DNA of 64,000 bases from Limnovirga soli (GCF_013106755.1 NZ_WHPF01000020.1:1-64000); one strand, 5' to 3'. Shown: positions 8,353-17,281, counted from the stretch's first letter. The notes: generated by a model from the letters alone, not told the origin. Translations and numbers: made by a program.

Positions 8353-10116
8353 TTAATGAATATCCAAATCAAAAGCCATTCTGGCCTGCGGTGTTTGCAT
8401 GAGTTGCTGAATTTTATTTATCTGCAGCAACATATTGTATTGGGCAGTGCCTAGTTTATTTTTTATGGCATTTTCTTTTACTGAGGCTTCTACATGACTG
8501 CTATTTAACACCTGCTGCAAAAAGCTTTTTTTCTCAGGATATTCTTTTGTTTGGTATGATTGCAGTTTTGCCATACGGGCTACACAATTAACTGCATCCT
8601 GTAAGCCGCCAATTTTATCTACCAGCGCTAAAGGAATAGCTCTTTTACCTGTATAAACATGGCCCTGTGCTATGCTATCAATATAGGAAAGGTCTTTGGT
8701 GCGGCCATTGGCTACACGGGTTTTAAAGGTTTGGTAAATAGAATCCACCGAAGATTGCATAAACCTCTTTTCCACTTCGGTTAATGGCCTGTTGGTGGCA
8801 CCCATATCTGCATAAGGTGCTGTTTTTACGCCATCAAAGTTGAGGCCCAGCTTATCGTTAAACAATGGTTGAAAATTGGGAATTATACTATATACACCTA
8901 TAGATCCAGTAATTGTAGTGGCATCGGCAAAAATAGAATCAGCGTTGCAGGAAATATAATATCCGCCCGAAGCTGCATAATTACCCATACTTACTACCAA
9001 TGGTTTTTCATCTTTGGCCAAAGTAATTTCCCGCCAAATGGCATCACTTGCTAATGAGCTGCCACCGGGAGAGTTTACCCGAACTATGATACCTTTTACA
9101 TCTTTATTCAAACGGGCTTTTCTCAGCAAATCAACAAAATCGTCGCTACCAATCTGGTCATCATCTCCTTTACCATTTACAATATCGCCCTGCGCATAAA
9201 TTATTGCCACTTCATCTGAAGCGTTGCTGTTATTAAAATCTGCTGCTTTGGCATACTTGCTTAAAGAAATAAAATTGATTTTATCTTCTTTTTTAAGACC
9301 CAGTTTTTTAAGCAAAACGGCTTTCATTTCGTCATCATATTTTACCCCATCAATTAAATGATGTGAAACCGCATCATAGGCTGTTCTTATAGCACCTCTA
9401 TTGGCCAAATCATGTAAGGTTGCCGTATCAATATTTCTGGCTTTTGCAGCTGCAAGCAGGTAGTTACTATATAAATCGTTAAGAAACTCATTGGTTTGCT
9501 GGCGGTTGGCATCCGTCATAGCCGTAACGCGGAATGGCTCAGTTGCACTTTTAAATTTACCAGCATAAAATACCTGAGGCTGCACCCCAATTTTATCCAG
9601 CAGCCCTTTCATAAACATATAAGTTACAGAAAATCCATCCCAATCAATGCCACCTGCGGGGTGACAGTACACTTTATCCGCTGCAGTGGAAACGTAATAT
9701 GATTTTTGATCCAGGGTTTCGCCATAAGCATAAATAAATTTTTTGCTTTGTTTAAAATCAAGCAGGGCTTTTTGTAATTCCTCGCTTGTAGCAAAACCGT
9801 TGGGATTATAGTCAGCTTTTATATACACACCTTTTATGGTTGTATCTGTTTTAGCATAATGCAACATTCTAATTACATCATATAATCCGGGGGCATCTGA
9901 ATTATCTTCACCGGTAAATGAGGCTAGGGGGTCGTTTTTTGCCTGCTCGTTATATATCAGGCTAAGATCTAGTACCAATACCCCTTTTGCACCTAAATCC
10001 GGCTTCTCCGGATGCATAGATGCACTAATAAACCATACCCCCAAAGCAACAATTATTACTGTTAAAACAATCAGGGCAAGCAAGGAGGCAAAAAATAATT
10101 TTATAAAACGCTTCAT
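8353..10116 (-). CDS. sppA: Signal peptide peptidase SppA, 67 kDa type
   Basis: This is a membrane-bound serine protease that degrades cleaved signal peptides. At 587 residues it is the long, two-domain form. An N-terminal membrane helix is at about 9-32. The catalytic lysine lies in GKFKSATEPF (Lys about 189, first domain) and the nucleophile serine in NSPGGSSLAS (Ser about 353, second domain), the Ser/Lys dyad expected for this type. The gene is divergent from folK across about 60 bp. A -7 box on its strand is at 10136-10143. Confidence 0.93.
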   Translation of the reverse strand: MKRFIKLFFASLLALIVLTVIIVALGVWFISASMHPEKPDLGAKGVLVLDLSLIYNEQAKNDPLASFTGEDNSDAPGLYDVIRMLHYAKTDTTIKGVYIKADYNPNGFATSEELQKALLDFKQSKKFIYAYGETLDQKSYYVSTAADKVYCHPAGGIDWDGFSVTYMFMKGLLDKIGVQPQVFYAGKFKSATEPFRVTAMTDANRQQTNEFLNDLYSNYLLAAAKARNIDTATLHDLANRGAIRTAYDAVSHHLIDGVKYDDEMKAVLLKKLGLKKEDKINFISLSKYAKAADFNNSNASDEVAIIYAQGDIVNGKGDDDQIGSDDFVDLLRKARLNKDVKGIIVRVNSPGGSSLASDAIWREITLAKDEKPLVVSMGNYAASGGYYISCNADSIFADATTITGSIGVYSIIPNFQPLFNDKLGLNFDGVKTAPYADMGATNRPLTEVEKRFMQSSVDSIYQTFKTRVANGRTKDLSYIDSIAQGHVYTGKRAIPLALVDKIGGLQDAVNCVARMAKLQSYQTKEYPEKKSFLQQVLNSSHVEASVKENAIKNKLGTAQYNMLLQINKIQQLMQTPQARMAFDLDIH

Positions 10117-10135
10117 GGTTCTCTTTTGTGCTCAC

Positions 10136-10143
10136 CAAAAATA
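10136..10143 (-). promoter_or_regulatory. -7 box of sppA
   Basis: TATTTTTG on the minus strand, 19 nt before the sppA ATG. No clear -33 TTTG is found at standard spacing. Confidence 0.35.
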
Positions 10144-10175
10144 AAGATATTTGGTGCTTTAGCTTAAATGAATAT

Positions 10176-10667
10176 ATGAACAAGGCATACCTGCTTACAG
10201 GCGGCAATATAGGCAACCCCCTGGAAAACCTGGGCATTGCACGCGGCAATATAGAACAGTATTGTGGTAAAATAATCCTGTGTTCTGATATTTATAGAAC
10301 AGCAGCCTGGGGGGTAGAAGACCAACCCGATTTTTTTAACCAGGCCTTATGTATTGCAACAAATCAAACACCGGAGGTGTTAATGGATGCCCTTTTAAAC
10401 ATAGAGAGCAATATGGGCCGTATGCGAACGGCCAAAATGGGACCCCGCACCATTGACATTGACATCCTTTTTTTTAACGCCCTTATTATCAACACGCCGC
10501 ATTTACAACTGCCCCATCCCAGACTGCATTTACGCAAATTTGTATTAACTCCCATGGCGCAAATTGCCCCAGAATTGGTGCATCCGGTTTTTAATAAGAC
10601 TATTATCGCCCTATTAGAAGAATGCCCCGATACCCTAAATGTGTATAAAATAGAAACCAACAACTAA
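10176..10667 (+). CDS. folK: 2-amino-4-hydroxy-6-hydroxymethyldihydropteridine pyrophosphokinase
   Basis: This cytoplasmic enzyme transfers pyrophosphate from ATP to the pterin during folate synthesis. Recognisable HPPK segments are GGNIGNPLENL at the N-terminus, WGVEDQPDFFNQAL, the signature RTAKMGPRTIDIDILFF with the Mg-binding aspartates, and LPHPRLHLRKFVLTPMAQIAP. The frame is open to a GTG at 10128, but the ATG at 10176 starts right before the first beta strand. It gives 163 residues, the normal family length. The deoxynucleoside kinase gene follows 50 bp later on the same strand and is probably cotranscribed. Confidence 0.93.
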   Translation: MNKAYLLTGGNIGNPLENLGIARGNIEQYCGKIILCSDIYRTAAWGVEDQPDFFNQALCIATNQTPEVLMDALLNIESNMGRMRTAKMGPRTIDIDILFFNALIINTPHLQLPHPRLHLRKFVLTPMAQIAPELVHPVFNKTIIALLEECPDTLNVYKIETNN

Positions 10668-10717
10668 TTTCAGCACTTAAATTTGGGTAATATAGCAATA
10701 GCGGTAAAAACACTGGT

Positions 10718-11350
10718 ATGAAATATCGTTTCATTACAATAGAAGGCAATATTGGCGCAGGTAAAACCACGCTGGCACACTTGCTTAGCCGTAAGCTAAA
10801 TGCCCGGCTAATATTGGAAGAGTTTGCCGACAATCCCTTTTTGCCCAAATTTTATGAGAACCAGAAGCAATATGCCTTTCCGCTGGAATTGTTTTTTATG
10901 GCCGAAAGGTTTAAGCAGTTAAAAGATATGCTGCAAACAAAAGACATGTTTCAAAGCGTTACGGTTAGCGATTATCTGTTTACCAAATGTTTGTTGTTTG
11001 CCAAGGTAAACCTGCCCGAAGAAGAATTCAGGTTGTATCAAAAACTGTTCGACATTATTCATCAGCAACTTATATTTCCTGATATTCTTATTTACCTGCA
11101 TGCACCGGTGCATCAATTAAAGCAGAATATAAAAAAACGTAACCGCAGTTACGAACAATCCATTAACGACGATTACCTGTTTACCCTCCAGGAAACCTAT
11201 ACCAGCTACATAAAACAACACAACCTTAAAACTATTTTTATTGATGCTTCCAACGCCGATTTTTTGGCCAACGAAAAGCACTTACAGGTGGTGTTAGATG
11301 CGCTTGATGCAGATTTAAGCGATGGACAACATTATTTTACTTTGCCATAA
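10718..11350 (+). CDS. Deoxynucleoside kinase (dNK family)
   Basis: This phosphorylates deoxynucleosides for salvage. The P-loop EGNIGAGKTT is at about 9-18 of 210 residues. The ERF motif (AERFKQ), YLFTKCLLFAKVNL, and the lid-region arginines in KKRNRSYEQ fit the deoxyadenosine/deoxyguanosine kinase branch. It follows folK by 50 bp. The exact nucleoside preference is not visible. Confidence 0.88.
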   Translation: MKYRFITIEGNIGAGKTTLAHLLSRKLNARLILEEFADNPFLPKFYENQKQYAFPLELFFMAERFKQLKDMLQTKDMFQSVTVSDYLFTKCLLFAKVNLPEEEFRLYQKLFDIIHQQLIFPDILIYLHAPVHQLKQNIKKRNRSYEQSINDDYLFTLQETYTSYIKQHNLKTIFIDASNADFLANEKHLQVVLDALDADLSDGQHYFTLP

Positions 11351-11402
11351 TAATAGTTCCGAATTGATTTTGTAATTGGCTGAATAGCTTCCTTTAGCTT
11401 TA

Positions 11403-11520
11403 GTTGTGTCACTCACTTGTACGTTCATAACAATATTCAGCATAAACTACACAGTCTGGATAAGTTCCAAAAGATATTTTTTGCTGCCTTATTTGCTACA
11501 GCACAAGAGTGCGACGCAAG
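11403..11520. repeat. Dispersed inverted-repeat element, variant left arm
   Basis: The left arm 11403-11422 is the variant GTTGTGTCACTCACTTGTAC; the right arm 11501-11520 is the common GCACAAGAGTGCGACGCAAG. The element lies between the kinase and MFS genes, in a gap of about 290 bp with no other feature I can name. Confidence 0.8.
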
Positions 11521-11636
11521 TAATGCTTAATAGACAATTTTTGCCCGGCTAAAAATTACATACTACTTATTTCCTGCTTTTATTATTGTGCTGCCAACCC
11601 TTTTTCGAAAAAACAATAATTACCTTTAACTATAAT

Positions 11637-12884
11637 ATGATACCGACACAGGAAAAAAGAGATCCATTTACATCAGTAAAAATACCAGCATACCGCAACC
11701 TGCTGGCAGGGCGCTTTTTATTTATTGTTGGTTTACGTATGCTGGGCACCTTAGTGGGTTGGTGGATTTATGAACTAACCAACGATCCGCTGGCAATTGG
11801 ATTAATTGGCTTATCAGAGGTAATACCTGCCGTTTCACTTGCTTTGTATGCAGGCCATGTAATTGATCAAAGTGAAAAAAGGGGTTTGCTTTTAAGAGGG
11901 GTAGTTTTATATTTTTTGTGTGCCTGTATTTTACTTTTTCTTTCCTCGCCATATGTAACAGGCATAATAAGCAACAGTTATATTGCTTTGATGGTGTATG
12001 GTATTATTTTTTGCACGGGTATAATACGCTCGTTTACCGGCCCCGTTTTTGGCGTTATGATGGCAGCTATTGTACCCAAACCAGTGTTACAAAATGCTAT
12101 TACCTGGAACCAGGGTGTTTGGCTGAGTGCCTCTTTAACCGGTCATGCTGTTGGTGGCTTATTAATTGCACAAATTGGCATTGAACATACCCTATTGGTG
12201 GTATGCTGTTTAATATTTGTTTCTTATTTCTTGTTATATACCTTAAATGCCCTACCCTCTTTAAATGAGCCGGGAGAAAAGAAAACCTGGGATAGTGTAA
12301 AAGAAGGATTGAGTTTTGTGTTTAAATCAAAAGAAGTATTGGGTGCATTATCACTTGATTTATTTGCGGTATTGTTTGGCGGCGCGGTTGCTATGATACC
12401 TGTTTATGCAAGAGATATTTTACAGGTGGGCGCTATTGGTTTTGGCTGGTTAAATGCAGCCACTGATATAGGTGCCATCATTATTGTAATTATGCTTACC
12501 ATTTACCCTTTACAAAAACAACAGGGTAGAAAACTGTTTTTTGCTGTGGCAGCTTTTGGTACCTGCATCATAATTTTTGCGCTATCAAAACTCTTTTGGC
12601 TTTCGTTTGCTGCATTATTGGTGGGTGGTATGGTTGATGCAATAAGTGTTGTTATAAGAGGCACGATATTGCAATTAAAAACACCAGATCATATGCGTGG
12701 GCGGGTATTGAGTGTAAATAGCATGTTTATTAATTCCAGCAATGAGCTTGGGCAATTTGAAAGTGGTGTAGCTGCCAAAATTTTTGGTGTTATTCCCTCA
12801 GTAATTTTTGGCGGAAGTATGACCTTACTTGTTGTAATTATAACATGGTTTAAAGCCCCAAGCCTTAGAAAAATGGAATACTAA
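11637..12884 (+). CDS. MFS transporter, EntS-like exporter family
   Basis: The 415-residue protein has about 12 predicted membrane segments. The N-terminal motif NLLAGRFLFIVGLRMLGTLVGWWIYELT and the loop RGRVLSVNSMFINSSNELGQFESG are typical of the MFS_3 (enterobactin exporter-like) group. The open frame begins at a TTG at 11586, but the ATG at 11637 gives the standard start MIPTQEKRDPF. Substrate unknown; export of a siderophore or small molecule is only a family-level guess. It is convergent with the YkgJ-type gene, with 23 bp between stops. Confidence 0.85.
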   Translation: MIPTQEKRDPFTSVKIPAYRNLLAGRFLFIVGLRMLGTLVGWWIYELTNDPLAIGLIGLSEVIPAVSLALYAGHVIDQSEKRGLLLRGVVLYFLCACILLFLSSPYVTGIISNSYIALMVYGIIFCTGIIRSFTGPVFGVMMAAIVPKPVLQNAITWNQGVWLSASLTGHAVGGLLIAQIGIEHTLLVVCCLIFVSYFLLYTLNALPSLNEPGEKKTWDSVKEGLSFVFKSKEVLGALSLDLFAVLFGGAVAMIPVYARDILQVGAIGFGWLNAATDIGAIIIVIMLTIYPLQKQQGRKLFFAVAAFGTCIIIFALSKLFWLSFAALLVGGMVDAISVVIRGTILQLKTPDHMRGRVLSVNSMFINSSNELGQFESGVAAKIFGVIPSVIFGGSMTLLVVIITWFKAPSLRKMEY

Positions 12885-12907
12885 TTATTACTTACGTACT
12901 ATAACTT

Positions 12908-13387
12908 TTATTTTGCTAATAACCCTTCCATAACATAATATACTATTGGGCAAAAGCTGGAGTTTTTTAAAGTGATCACTGGTCTTTTTAGAATCACATC
13001 TTCATCGGTGTAAGGAAACCGGCTGCAGTCAGAAGGTCGTTGGTCATAAATATTGCAGGCATTATCTTCCCCTAAAAATGCACAGGGTTTTGATTTGCCC
13101 ACATAATCGCCATCATTATCCAGTGTTAGATAGGTTTCTATAAATACGCTTTCCCGCATTTTTAAATATTTGCTGATTCTTTTTATATCTGGCGTTTTAA
13201 AGCGTGGAGAATAATTTTTACAGCATGCAGCACAGTTTAGGCAATCAATTTTCTCAAATGCGGCATCATGTAAATCAGGTAATTTTTTTAATACCGCATT
13301 TTTATCGGCCCTATGCAGGAACTGTTTGTATTGCTTTTGGTGTTCTGCCGACTTTTTTTCCCAGTTATCTAAAATATCTTCTGCCAT
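12908..13387 (-). CDS. YkgJ-family cysteine cluster protein
   Basis: The 159-residue protein carries the CxxCxxCC cluster (CLNCAACC at about 49-56) and later cysteines in KPCAFLGEDNACNIYDQRPSDCSRFP, the pattern of the UPF0153/YkgJ family. These cysteines probably bind zinc or an Fe-S cluster. The biochemical role of the family is not settled. It is divergent from the fatty acid hydroxylase gene and convergent with the MFS gene. Confidence 0.85.
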   Translation of the reverse strand: MAEDILDNWEKKSAEHQKQYKQFLHRADKNAVLKKLPDLHDAAFEKIDCLNCAACCKNYSPRFKTPDIKRISKYLKMRESVFIETYLTLDNDGDYVGKSKPCAFLGEDNACNIYDQRPSDCSRFPYTDEDVILKRPVITLKNSSFCPIVYYVMEGLLAK

Positions 13388-13471
13388 AGTAATTCAATAT
13401 TAAAAGCAAATTATTCACTTTCCTTTTAGTAAAGTATGCTGCAAAGTAAGTAACATTTATACTTTATCCTT

Positions 13472-13479
13472 TACATTTG
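13472..13479 (+). promoter_or_regulatory. -7 box of the fatty acid hydroxylase gene
   Basis: TACATTTG ends 13 nt before the ATG at 13493. No TTTG is seen at the expected -33 spacing, so it is a partial match that implies a very short leader. Confidence 0.4.
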
Positions 13480-13492
13480 GTTTTTACACATT

Positions 13493-14440
13493 ATGGAATT
13501 ATTAAGAGAACAATGGTTATGGATTATTTCTACGCCCATTTATTGTATAATAATTGGTACTGAAATTTTATTAAGTCATTTGCAACACAGAAAATTGTAT
13601 ACCGTAAAAGATACTGCTGGTAATATATATTTGATGCTTCTAAATGCAGGATTGGACCTTGGCTTTAGAATAGTTTATTTAACAGTGCTTGCCTGGTTTT
13701 TTAGCAAATCGGCCATTCGCTGGCAAACAGGAGTAACCTATTGGCTGCTATTGCTTTTGGCCGAAGATTTTCTGTATTACTGGCTGCACCGTTTTGATCA
13801 TGAGATTAGATTTTTTTGGGCCACGCATGTAACCCATCACAGTTCTCAAAAAATGAATTTCTCAGTAGGTTTTCGCTCATCGGTTTTCCAGCCTTTATAC
13901 AGGTTTGTATATTTTATACCGCTGGCTTATTGCGGTTTCTCCCCGGCTGATATTGCCTTTATGTATTCTGCCACCCAAATTTGGGGCATTTTTGTACATA
14001 CGGAGTTGATTAAGAAAATGGGTGTGCTTGAATACATATTGGTAACTCCCTCCCATCATAGGGTGCATCATGCATCAAATGCCCGGTACCTGGATAAAAA
14101 TATGGGCATGTTTTTAATAATATGGGATAAACTATTTGGCACTTTCCAGGAAGAATTAACGCCTGCAGAATACCAGCCCATTCAATATGGATTAACTAAA
14201 AATATTGACCGGCCCAATGCGGTAAATATTCTATTTCACGAGTGGAAACAGATATGGCTTGATATTAAAAGAAAGGACATTTCTTTTAATGAAAAATGGA
14301 ATTATGTTTTTGGCCCCCCCGGCTGGAGCCATGATGGAAGCAGACTTACCAGCGAACAGTTACGTGAGGTAGAATCTGGCACTACTGTTTCAGTTGATTT
14401 TGAGCAACCCATTTTAATTTCAGGCAGCGCCAAAAACTAA
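13493..14440 (+). CDS. Sterol desaturase / fatty acid hydroxylase family protein
   Basis: This is a di-iron membrane oxygenase. The histidine motifs are present in order: HRFDH (HX3H), HVTHH (HX2HH), a further His after the long hydrophobic stretch, and HHRVHH. Four membrane segments surround them. The 315-residue length fits the family. Substrate cannot be read from sequence; hydroxylation of lipid or carotenoid chains is typical. The C-terminal about 60 residues follow the last iron-binding motif. The gene ends facing nusG. Confidence 0.87.
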   Translation: MELLREQWLWIISTPIYCIIIGTEILLSHLQHRKLYTVKDTAGNIYLMLLNAGLDLGFRIVYLTVLAWFFSKSAIRWQTGVTYWLLLLLAEDFLYYWLHRFDHEIRFFWATHVTHHSSQKMNFSVGFRSSVFQPLYRFVYFIPLAYCGFSPADIAFMYSATQIWGIFVHTELIKKMGVLEYILVTPSHHRVHHASNARYLDKNMGMFLIIWDKLFGTFQEELTPAEYQPIQYGLTKNIDRPNAVNILFHEWKQIWLDIKRKDISFNEKWNYVFGPPGWSHDGSRLTSEQLREVESGTTVSVDFEQPILISGSAKN

Positions 14441-14482
14441 TGCATTAAAAATTTGCTGCCAGTTATTCTGCAGATGAACGGA

Positions 14483-14608
14483 TTGCGACGCAAGTACAGC
14501 TGCCAGATAATCAGAAAGCTGGTATCTACCTTTAAAATTTTAAAAAAAACTTTTGTGGATACCCGGCTAAAACTAAGTATCAGCTTTACTTGCGTCGCAC
14601 TCTTGTAC
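14483..14608. repeat. Dispersed repeat element with arms inside out
   Basis: Here a right-type arm (TTGCGACGCAAG, 14483-14494) comes first and a left-type arm (CTTGCGTCGCACTCTTGTAC, 14589-14608) second. They still pair, now through TGCGACGCAAGT and ACTTGCGTCGCA, with AGCTG/CAGCT continuing the stem inward. The arrangement is the reverse of the other paired copies. It lies between the convergent hydroxylase and nusG genes. Confidence 0.75.
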
Positions 14609-14639
14609 TGCACCAAATAAGGCAGCAGTAACTAAAAAC

Positions 14640-14668
14640 AAAAAGCCGTTCAATTTGAACGGCTTTTA
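14640..14668 (-). terminator. Terminator after nusG
   Basis: A 12-bp stem (AAAGCCGTTCAA and its complement) with a 3-nt loop and flanking A/T runs on both sides. On the minus strand it ends in TTTTTGTTTTT, right after the nusG stop. It can also act on the convergent gene. Confidence 0.85.
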
Positions 14669-14684
14669 TAATAATGTGTATGTA

Positions 14685-15263
14685 TTAACCCATTTTTTCC
14701 ACCTGCATATAATTCAATTCCACAGGGGTTGATCTTCCAAATATCTTAACGGTTACTTTCAATTTCTTTTTCTCGTCGTTTACTTCTTCAATAACACCAT
14801 TAAAATCGTTAAACGGACCTTCAATGATCTTAATAGTTTCGCCAACAATAAATGGTTCACTAATGGTTACACCCTGATCATTCATTTCATCTACCTTACC
14901 CAGCATTTTATTTACCTCAGACTTGCGAAGGCAAATAATATTACCTTTTGATCCTTTACCATCGGTAAGAAAATGCATCACATTAGATACATTGCTGATA
15001 TGGTGAATAATATCATCAGTTAATTTACCATCGGCAACTTCCAGCATCACATAACCAGGAAAATAATTCTTTTCACGCATTACTTTCTTTCCGTTCTGCA
15101 CCTTGTACACTTTCTCCATGGGAAGAAAAATCTGCCTGATAATTTCCACCCAACCACTGCGGGCAATATCTTTATCCAGATATTCTTTCACTTTTCTTTC
15201 CTTACCGCTTACAACCCTTAAAACGTACCACTTAGATTCACTTTGCGCAACTGCTTCTTCCAT
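14685..15263 (-). CDS. nusG: Transcription elongation and antitermination factor NusG
   Basis: The 192-residue protein has the NGN domain (WYVLRVVSGKERKVKEYL ... YFPGYVMLEV) that binds the RNA polymerase clamp, and a C-terminal KOW domain (GETIKIIEGPFNDFNGVIEEVN). It follows secE by 3 bp and is the last gene of the tuf operon. In most bacteria rplK follows nusG; here a strong terminator and a repeat element follow instead, so the ribosomal protein and rpoBC genes must lie elsewhere. Confidence 0.95.
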   Translation of the reverse strand: MEEAVAQSESKWYVLRVVSGKERKVKEYLDKDIARSGWVEIIRQIFLPMEKVYKVQNGKKVMREKNYFPGYVMLEVADGKLTDDIIHHISNVSNVMHFLTDGKGSKGNIICLRKSEVNKMLGKVDEMNDQGVTISEPFIVGETIKIIEGPFNDFNGVIEEVNDEKKKLKVTVKIFGRSTPVELNYMQVEKMG

Positions 15264-15266
15264 ATC

Positions 15267-15464
15267 TTAACTCTTAAAAAATGAATAAATCAATTGCAAC
15301 ACCTGATTGCTCAAAGTGTCCATTAACCAAACCATTAGCATAATGAGTAATGTTGAAACCAACACAATTGCAGTAGATTGCTGCAATTGAGACCAGGTAG
15401 GCCAGGTTACTTTCTCCATTAATTCATAATAACTTTCGCGGATATAAGTTGATACTTTGTTCAT
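15267..15464 (-). CDS. secE: Preprotein translocase subunit SecE
   Basis: The 65-residue single-span protein is the short SecE form. The amphipathic helix motif ELMEKVTWPTWSQLQQS precedes the membrane segment at about 32-58, as in all SecE. It forms the translocon with SecY and SecG. It lies between tRNA-Trp and nusG, the usual order in Bacteroidota. Confidence 0.95.
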   Translation of the reverse strand: MNKVSTYIRESYYELMEKVTWPTWSQLQQSTAIVLVSTLLIMLMVWLMDTLSNQVLQLIYSFFKS

Positions 15465-15535
15465 TAGTTCAATTTTGATGAATGGTCATGAAGAACAAGC
15501 CTCCAATTGCAATCGCTTTATCTAAAAATTCATCG

Positions 15536-15606
15536 CACGGGCACTAGGATTCGAACCCAGATCAAAGGTTTTGGAGACCCGTATGCTACCGTTGCACCAT
15601 GCCCGT
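15536..15606 (-). tRNA. tRNA-Trp (CCA)
   Basis: The acceptor stem ACGGGCA/TGCCCGT, D arm, anticodon loop CTCCAAA giving CCA, and T arm GGGTTCGAATCC are all present. Discriminator base is G. No 3' CCA is encoded. It sits between tuf and secE in the same orientation. Confidence 0.95.
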
Positions 15607-15612
15607 AGAAAG

Positions 15613-15648
15613 CTAAAAGCTATTCCGTTGTATCGGAACAGCTTTTAG
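15613..15648 (-). other. Stem-loop between tuf and tRNA-Trp
   Basis: The arms 15613-15627 and 15634-15648 pair over 15 bp with one mismatch around a 6-nt loop. The stem lies 6-7 nt upstream of the tRNA 5' end on the transcribed strand. The unit CTAAAAGCT in this stem is repeated at 15692-15713 next to the tuf stop. It may be an attenuator or an RNA processing site; no long U tract follows. Confidence 0.55.
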
Positions 15649-15657
15649 TATATATTG

Positions 15658-15682
15658 CAAATATAGTTATTTCATTTGCAAA
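15658..15682 (-). promoter_or_regulatory. Possible internal promoter before trnW-secE-nusG
   Basis: TATATTTG on the minus strand (15658-15665) matches the -7 box. TTTG at 15679-15682 is only 13 nt away, shorter than the usual 17-21 nt, so the call is weak. It lies in the tuf-trnW spacer. Confidence 0.3.
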
Positions 15683-15723
15683 GCCTCGCGGCTAAAAGCT
15701 AAAAGCTTAAAGCTCGCTGCAGC

Positions 15724-16914
15724 CTATTTAAGAATGTCGGTAACCTGACCGGCACCTACTGTACGACCACCTTCACGAATCGCAAATTTCAAACCTTTTT
15801 CCATTGCGATTGGCTGAATCAACTTAACACTTAAGTTAATGTTATCACCTGGCATTACCATTTCAGTACCTTCTGGTAAAGTAACTTCACCAGTTACGTC
15901 AGTAGTACGGAAATAGAACTGAGGACGGTATTTGTTAAAGAATGGAGTGTGACGACCACCTTCTTCTTTGCTCAATACGTAAACTTCACCTTTGAATTCA
16001 GTGTGTGGAGTAATGCTCTTAGGCTGACAAATAACCATACCACGACGGATATCTTTTTTCTCAATACCACGTAACAACAAACCAGCGTTATCACCTGCTT
16101 CACCACGGTCAAGTAATTTCTTAAACATCTCAACACCTGTAACAGTTGAGTTTAAAGGAGCTTCCATTAAACCAACAATCTCTACAGCTTCACCCACTTT
16201 AATTACACCGCGCTCAATACGACCAGTAGCAACAGTACCACGACCAGTGATAGAGAATACATCCTCAACACTCATCAGGAATGGCATATCAACAGGTCTT
16301 GGAGGAAGAGGGATATAAGTATCAACAGCTTCCATCAATTCTTCAATTTTCGCAACCCATTTTGGATCTTCAGCCATTGCGCCAGTTGCAGAACCTTGAA
16401 TAATTGGAGTATTATCGCCATCGAAACCGTAAGAAGTTAATAACTCACGAATTTCCATTTCTACTAATTCCAACAATTCAGGATCATCAACCAAGTCAAC
16501 TTTGTTCATGAAAACAACAATCTGAGGTACACCTACCTGGCGTGCAAGCAGGATATGCTCTTTTGTTTGAGGCATAGGACCATCAGTTGCAGCTACAACC
16601 AGAATAGCACCGTCCATTTGGGCAGCACCAGTGATCATATTCTTCACATAGTCAGCGTGACCTGGACAGTCAACGTGAGCATAGTGACGATTAGCTGTTT
16701 GATATTCAACGTGTGCTGTATTGATAGTAATACCACGCTCTCTTTCTTCAGGAGCACCATCAATTTCATCATACTTTTTAGCTATATTACCCATACCTTT
16801 TTTAGAAAGGATCATAGTAATAGCTGCTGTTAAAGTTGTTTTACCATGGTCAACGTGGCCAATGGTGCCAACATTTACGTGAGGTTTCTCCCTCTTAAAG
16901 GTCTCTTTAGACAT
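15724..16914 (-). CDS. tuf: Elongation factor Tu
   Basis: EF-Tu delivers aminoacyl-tRNA to the ribosome. The 396-residue protein has the G1 loop [10 protein letters not shown] (about 19-28), the switch region [26 protein letters not shown] (G3), and NKVD (G4), followed by complete domains 2 and 3 ending in [15 protein letters not shown]. The gene lies downstream of four tRNA genes and upstream of trnW-secE-nusG, the same layout as the thrU-tyrU-glyT-thrT-tufB cluster of Escherichia coli. A dispersed repeat arm lies in its leader. Confidence 0.98.
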   Translation of the reverse strand: MSKETFKREKPHVNVGTIGHVDHGKTTLTAAITMILSKKGMGNIAKKYDEIDGAPEERERGITINTAHVEYQTANRHYAHVDCPGHADYVKNMITGAAQMDGAILVVAATDGPMPQTKEHILLARQVGVPQIVVFMNKVDLVDDPELLELVEMEIRELLTSYGFDGDNTPIIQGSATGAMAEDPKWVAKIEELMEAVDTYIPLPPRPVDMPFLMSVEDVFSITGRGTVATGRIERGVIKVGEAVEIVGLMEAPLNSTVTGVEMFKKLLDRGEAGDNAGLLLRGIEKKDIRRGMVICQPKSITPHTEFKGEVYVLSKEEGGRHTPFFNKYRPQFYFRTTDVTGEVTLPEGTEMVMPGDNINLSVKLIQPIAMEKGLKFAIREGGRTVGAGQVTDILK

Positions 16915-17018
16915 CTTTATCGTTTTTTATTTGTGTTTATAATCGCAGTCAACAGACTGCTGTCCATTGACCATAGTTTAGAAATATTAGCCCTGCTTTG
17001 TATCTTACCTCATCACCG

Positions 17019-17038
17019 CTTGCGTCGCACTCTTGTAC
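17019..17038. repeat. Dispersed repeat, single left-type arm in the tuf leader
   Basis: CTTGCGTCGCACTCTTGTAC is a perfect copy of the common arm. It sits between tRNA-Thr(GGT) and tuf, so it is inside the operon transcript. No partner arm is seen within 300 bp. Confidence 0.8.
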
Positions 17039-17064
17039 TTTCAGAACTTTATTTAGCTTATCAG

Positions 17065-17136
17065 AGCCGTTAGTGAGAATCGAACTCACGACCTCTTCCC
17101 TACCAAGGAAGTGCTCTACCCCTGAGCTACAACGGC
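17065..17136 (-). tRNA. tRNA-Thr (GGT)
   Basis: A full cloverleaf with acceptor GCCGTTG/TAACGGC, D arm GCTC...GAGC, anticodon loop carrying GGT, and T loop GTTCGATTC. It is the last of four tRNAs before tuf on the minus strand. CCA is not encoded. Confidence 0.95.
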
Positions 17137-17208
17137 GTTCTCAGGTTGTTGTTGTCAATTTAACTAATGTACACTCATCAGCAAACTGATAACTCCAAAC
17201 TAACAGAG

Positions 17209-17281
17209 AGCGGAAGACGAGGCTCGAACTCGCCACCTATAGCTTGGAAGGCTATCGCTCTACCAAATGAGCTACTTCCGC
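17209..17281 (-). tRNA. tRNA-Gly (TCC)
   Basis: The acceptor GCGGAAG/CTTCCGC, D arm GCTCATTTGGTAGAGC, anticodon loop CTTCCAA with TCC, and T loop GTTCGAGCC are visible. The discriminator is U, usual for bacterial glycine tRNAs. It is the third tRNA of the cluster. Confidence 0.95.
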
